A DNA stretch of 64,000 bases from Vulcanimicrobiota bacterium (GTDB lineage: Bacteria; Vulcanimicrobiota; Xenobia; Xenobiales; JADMJV01): positions 467,994-531,993 of the forward strand of contig JAHBVR010000001.1 of the NCBI GenBank assembly GCA_019637395.1. The letters run 5' to 3'. Both the position numbers and the translations under genes were made by a program. This document shows positions 60,848-64,000 of the stretch, piece after piece (position 1 is the stretch's first letter; each line of letters begins with the position of its first letter). The notes below the pieces were generated by a model, which was not told the origin of the DNA, did not search any database, and saw only the letters and a list, made by a program, of their open reading frames with translations.

Positions 60848-61738
60848 TTACTCCTTTACCAGACCGATTGACTGCAGATACTCGCGGTTTTGCCGCGCGA
60901 AGCGCCCGGGCGCCTCCCGTTCTTCCACCAGCACATCTTGTTCTACTACGGCCCAGCCGTCATAACCCTGCCGGGCCAGCTCGGCCAGCAGGCCGGGGAA
61001 GTCCACTTCGCCTTCACCCAACGGGCAAAAAAGGCCGGCCTTTACGGCCGCGAAATAATCCAGCTTCTGCTCGCGGCACTTTTGGGCGATGCCCGGATGA
61101 CAGTCCTTGAGATGTAGGTAGCCGACGCGCGAGCCCCAGCGCTTGAGGCATTCCACTGAATCACCGCCGGCGTAGTGCCAATGACCGGTATCCAGGCACA
61201 GCTGCACCTGGCTACGCTCAAGCAGCGCCTCGGTTTCTTCAGGAGTTTCCACGTGGCCGGCGCAATGGTGATGAAAGACGGTGGTGAGGCCCAATTCGTC
61301 GGCGACTCTTCTGCGCACCAACTCCACGCCCTCGGCCAGGCTCTTCCAGTCTTGTAAATACGTGCCGCGGCGCCGGCCGGCCTGGCTCACCAGTTCGGGA
61401 ACGCTGCCGTTGTTGTCGGCCAGCACCAGCATCGGCGCCTCCAGGGCGGCTAACAAGCGGCCCACCTGCAGTGCGCTTTCAAGCCCGGTCTCGTGAGCGC
61501 CGCGATCGACCAGGTTCACGGGAACAAAGGCGGAGAGCAGCTTGAGTCCGCGCCGGTCCAGCTCGCTTTTCAGTTGGACCGGATCGGTGGGCAGATAGCC
61601 GTAGGGGCCCAACTCCGTACCCACATAGCCGGTTTCAGCGATTTCATCCAATACTTGTGCCCACGGGCAGGGCGGTTCCAGGCCGGCAAATTCGAAAATA
61701 CCCCAGGAAACAGGAGCATTGGCCAGGCGAATCTTCAT
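60848..61738 (-). CDS. iolE: Inosose dehydratase
   Basis: A 296-residue TIM-barrel xylose-isomerase-like dehydratase that converts scyllo-inosose to 3D-trihydroxycyclohexane-dione. The N-terminal KIRLANAPVSWGIFEFAG and GYVGTELGPYGYLP are typical of IolE; the metal site shows HHHCAGHVETPEE, CLDTGHWHYAGGD and LHLKDCH. ATG 61738 overlaps the iolD stop by four bases. Confidence 0.92.
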   Translation of the reverse strand: MKIRLANAPVSWGIFEFAGLEPPCPWAQVLDEIAETGYVGTELGPYGYLPTDPVQLKSELDRRGLKLLSAFVPVNLVDRGAHETGLESALQVGRLLAALEAPMLVLADNNGSVPELVSQAGRRRGTYLQDWKSLAEGVELVRRRVADELGLTTVFHHHCAGHVETPEETEALLERSQVQLCLDTGHWHYAGGDSVECLKRWGSRVGYLHLKDCHPGIAQKCREQKLDYFAAVKAGLFCPLGEGEVDFPGLLAELARQGYDGWAVVEQDVLVEEREAPGRFARQNREYLQSIGLVKE

Positions 61739-63576
61739 GGGCGGCGAGCCGCGCGCGTTTCTTCGTAGCTTTTCCGGGCGGCTTGCACTTCGGGATCGTC
61801 CGAGACTTCGGCCACCGGAACATCCCACCAGGACTCGTAACCGCCCACGCGCTGGCGGCGGTCCACTTTGAGGCAGATACAGACCGGTTGGTTCTGAATC
61901 TTGCGTGCCTGGGCCAAAGCTTGTTTCAGTTCCTGAGAACTTTGGGGGGAAAAGACTTGCGCTCCCAGGCTGGCGCAGTTGGCGGCGAAATCGACCTCCA
62001 CTGGCTCACCGGTGAGGCCGTCGGGAGTGCGCTTACGATATTTGGTGCCGAAACCGTCGCTGCCCAGACTCTTGGAAAGACCCCCGATGCTGGCGTAGCC
62101 CTGATTGTCGAGGACCAGGATGTTGACCTTGATACCCTCGGCCACCATGGTCACAATCTCGGTATGCATCATCAAGAACGAGCCGTCTCCTACCATCACG
62201 TAGACCTCGCGCTCCGGGTCGGCCTGTTTTACTCCCAGCCCGGCCGCGATTTCGTAGCCCATGCACGAGTAACCGTATTCCAGGTGATAAGCGCGGGGCT
62301 CGCGGGTACGCCAGAGTTTGTGCAGATCGCCCGGCAGGCTGCCGGCGGCGCAGATGACCACATCCTGAGGGCGGATGAACTCATTGAGCACTCCGATCAC
62401 CTCGCCCTGACCCCCGTTTTGGTAGATACGCGTGACCTCGGCGTCCCACTCCTGGTTGTATTTCTGAGCTCTTTCGCGGTAAACACCGTCGGCTTGGTAG
62501 CCTGGGAGGATTTGGGCCAGTTCTTCCAGAGTGGTTTTGGCGTCAGCTTGTAGCGGTAGACCCCGTAGCTTACAGGCATCGACTTCGGCCACGTTGAGGT
62601 TGACGAATTGCACTTCAGGGTTTTGGAAAGCCGTGTTGGAGGCGGTGGTGAAGTCGGAGTAGCGGGTGCCCACGCCGATCACCAGATCGGCCTCGCGAGC
62701 CAGAAGGTTGGCGCCCGGCGTTCCCGTCGCTCCAAGAGCTCCCAGATTGAGGGGATGGTCATAGAGCAGCGAGCCTTTACCCGCCTGAGTTTCGGCAATG
62801 GGAATACCGGTCAGTTCAACCAGCGCCTTGAGAGCCTGGTGGGCTTCGCTGTAGTGGACTCCTCCACCGGCCACGATCAGCGGTTTTTTTGCGCTCTGAA
62901 TGCGCTGAGCAGCCGCCCGCAGCAGGCCCTCATCGGCCCGCTGACGCGGAATCGTCCAGATGCGCTTCTCGAAGAGGTATTCTGGATAATCAAAGGCTTC
63001 GGTCTGCACGTCCTGAGGCAGGCATAGCGTAACGGCTCCGGTTTCGGCTGGCGAGGTGAGCACGCGCATCGCCTCCAGCAGCGAAGCGGGTAACTGGTCG
63101 GGCCGGTTGATGCGATCCCAAAAACGGGAAACCGGGCGGAAACAATCGTTGACGCTCACATCCAGCGACTGCGGGCATTCCAATTGCTGCAAGACCGGAG
63201 CCGGATAGCGGTGGGCGAAGATGTCGCCGGGCAGCAACAGCACCGGCAGCCGATTGATGGTGGCCAGCGCCGCTCCGGTCACCATATTGGTAGCGCCCGG
63301 CCCGATGGAAGAAGTGCAGGCCCAAGTCTGCAAGCGGTTCTTATGCTTGGCGAAGGCCACCGCCGCGTGCACCTGGGCCTGCTCGTTGCGCGACAGATAA
63401 TAAGGCAGACGCCCCTTCATCTGCTGCACCGCCTGGCCGATACCGGCCACATTGCCATGCCCGAAAATCCCCCACAAACCGGCGAAAAAAGGGCTCTCCC
63501 GCCCATCGCGGCGCACCCACTGCAGGCTGAGGAACTCCAGCAAGGCCTGAGCCATAGTCAGACGGCGAGTTTTCAC
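61735..63576 (-). CDS. iolD: 3D-(3,5/4)-trihydroxycyclohexane-1,2-dione hydrolase
   Basis: A 613-residue thiamine-diphosphate enzyme that opens the inositol-derived ring. The N-terminal MAQALLEFLSLQWV, FFAGLWGIFGHGN with the ThDP glutamate-side region, TWACTSSIGPGATNMVTGA and the C-terminal ThDP/Mg site VYVMVGDGSFLMMHTEIVTM are in order. GTG 63576 has GGAGGTGG close upstream, better than farther in-frame ATG codons. First gene of iolD-iolE-iolG-aldolase; the kinase iolC and iolB/iolA are not seen here. Confidence 0.92.
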   Translation of the reverse strand: MKTRRLTMAQALLEFLSLQWVRRDGRESPFFAGLWGIFGHGNVAGIGQAVQQMKGRLPYYLSRNEQAQVHAAVAFAKHKNRLQTWACTSSIGPGATNMVTGAALATINRLPVLLLPGDIFAHRYPAPVLQQLECPQSLDVSVNDCFRPVSRFWDRINRPDQLPASLLEAMRVLTSPAETGAVTLCLPQDVQTEAFDYPEYLFEKRIWTIPRQRADEGLLRAAAQRIQSAKKPLIVAGGGVHYSEAHQALKALVELTGIPIAETQAGKGSLLYDHPLNLGALGATGTPGANLLAREADLVIGVGTRYSDFTTASNTAFQNPEVQFVNLNVAEVDACKLRGLPLQADAKTTLEELAQILPGYQADGVYRERAQKYNQEWDAEVTRIYQNGGQGEVIGVLNEFIRPQDVVICAAGSLPGDLHKLWRTREPRAYHLEYGYSCMGYEIAAGLGVKQADPEREVYVMVGDGSFLMMHTEIVTMVAEGIKVNILVLDNQGYASIGGLSKSLGSDGFGTKYRKRTPDGLTGEPVEVDFAANCASLGAQVFSPQSSQELKQALAQARKIQNQPVCICLKVDRRQRVGGYESWWDVPVAEVSDDPEVQAARKSYEETRAARRP

Positions 63577-63713
63577 GGCCACCTCCCAAGACGTTTGCGC
63601 CGGGTTCGTGCCTGGCCGGAAGCAGTCCTCGTAGGTTGAATCCGTGGGAGTGAGTGGTGCCGGCCCCATATCCAATCCACAATATCCGCAAAAGCAAATT
63701 TGAATAATCATCA

Positions 63714-63773
63714 AAAACAAAACAACAGTTCGACAAAACTCATGAATCCCATCGTGAACTCATGTTTTGTTTT
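63714..63773. promoter_or_regulatory. Candidate operator: inverted and direct repeats
   Basis: AAAACAAAACA (63714-63724) and TGTTTTGTTTT (63763-63773) form a perfect 11-base inverted repeat. Between them AACTCATG occurs twice, at 63737-63744 and 63757-63764, exactly 20 bases apart, about two helical turns. The site is 138-197 bases upstream of iolD and is a good place for an inositol-responsive regulator to bind. No regulator gene of that type is in the window. Confidence 0.45.
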
Positions 63774-63874
63774 ATGGTATTTTTGGACTAAATTTATTTC
63801 TTTACATGTGAGAAATGCGGCGCAAACACCGATCAAACCTGCAAACTGAAATATTTTACATCTCAAATAGCCGG

Positions 63875-63904
63875 TTGACCCAATCGACCTCCTCATGGTA
63901 AAAA
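63875..63904 (+). promoter_or_regulatory. Probable promoter of the right-edge gene
   Basis: TTGACC (63875-63880) and, after 18 bases, TAAAAA (63899-63904) preceded by TGG (extended -10) resemble a housekeeping promoter, 40 bases before ATG 63944. Confidence 0.4.
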
Positions 63905-63943
63905 AAATACTCCCAATGCACCCGAAATCAAGGAGATTAAGTT

Positions 63944-64000
63944 ATGCCTTCTCCCTATGTGTCCCCTTTCCAATTCAATAATCCCGTCAATGGCAACGTC
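63944..64000 (+). CDS. 5' end of a gene cut by the right edge
   Basis: ATG 63944 follows a good AAGGAG eight bases upstream and the frame stays open to the edge (MPSPYVSPFQFNNPVNGNV). Nineteen residues are too few to identify it; the polar, Pro/Asn-rich N-terminus resembles those of the small proteins at 57465 and 23566. Confidence 0.6.
   Translation, partial: MPSPYVSPFQFNNPVNGNV

Larger units (their letters stand above)
63577..63943. other. AT-rich divergent intergenic region
   Basis: This 367-base gap, clearly more AT-rich than its surroundings, separates the iol operon from the gene at the right edge. It holds an inverted repeat and direct repeats near 63714-63773 and a promoter-like sequence near 63875-63904; no convincing gene is seen inside. 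Confidence 0.7.

Noticed and set aside
1-64000. CRISPR arrays, tRNA/rRNA genes, insertion sequences, prophage
   Set aside because: No regularly spaced repeats, no tRNA-like cloverleaf, no transposase or integrase motifs were found on reading both strands; a tool-based scan (for example tRNA and repeat finders) would be needed to exclude them fully.

Overview
This 64 kb window is a gene-dense, GC-rich (I estimate about 60%) bacterial chromosome segment. Genes are tightly packed, many stop and start codons overlap by one to four bases, and GTG/TTG starts are common. I see no rRNA, tRNA, CRISPR array, insertion sequence, phage module or replication origin. The gene set (ribosomal protein bS18, SufE, penicillin-binding protein 1C with alpha-2-macroglobulin, an LTA-synthase-like protein, myo-inositol catabolism, several partner-switching and Ser/Thr kinase signalling proteins) fits a free-living heterotroph. 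Little in it is typical of Proteobacteria, Firmicutes or Actinobacteria, and a deep-branching lineage is likely. I cannot fix the phylum from sequence reading alone.

Layout. 1-3.7 kb (minus): fructose-1,6-bisphosphatase, a PIN-PhoH ATPase and a membrane spermidine-synthase-like protein cut by the left edge. 3.8-12.6 kb (plus): a long run with a signal-peptidase-fold protein, an acyl-CoA:acetate CoA-transferase, a PLP fold-type II enzyme, a GAF-GGDEF cyclase, an esterase, a double zinc-ribbon protein and an isocitrate/isopropylmalate-type dehydrogenase. 12.6-21.5 kb: the most unusual block. A transmembrane Ser/Thr kinase with a periplasmic amino-acid-binding ectodomain, an Hsp70/actin-like ATPase with a zinc ribbon, a 953-residue tubulin-like protein and, divergently, a zinc-ribbon/beta-propeller-like protein. 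21.4-24.2 kb: a 2OG-Fe dioxygenase, an alpha/beta hydrolase and small proteins. 24.2-26.8 kb: a PqqD-like/Tat-signal protein, a small membrane ORF, an HprK-like protein and a MauE-thioredoxin fusion, resembling a peptide or disulfide maturation locus.

27-35 kb: a murein-endopeptidase-like protein, two glycine-zipper proteins sharing an N-terminal motif, a binding protein + SpoIIE phosphatase/RsbW-type kinase + STAS partner-switching set, a DHH phosphoesterase and a secreted protein. 35-41 kb (minus): MtaD-type deaminase, DUF1015, bS18 with its terminator, and a coiled-coil membrane protein. 41-49 kb: pbpC and a giant alpha-2-macroglobulin lipoprotein lacking its thioester motif. 49-58 kb: a hybrid histidine kinase whose 5' end looks frameshifted, a DtxR-family regulator, SufE and a rhodanese, an LTA-synthase-like protein, a GT39-type glycosyltransferase, and a Gly/Gln-rich protein with a strong terminator. 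58-64 kb: a stand-alone FlhA/SctV C-terminal domain, then a minus-strand inositol operon (iolD-iolE-iolG-aldolase) and an AT-rich divergent promoter region leading to a gene cut by the right edge.

The strongest candidates for undescribed biology are the kinase/actin-like/tubulin-like cluster (12.6-21.5 kb), the PqqD-HprK-MauE locus (24.2-26.8 kb) and the orphan type III export domain (58.1-58.9 kb). All functional assignments are from motif and fold recognition by eye; no database search was run.
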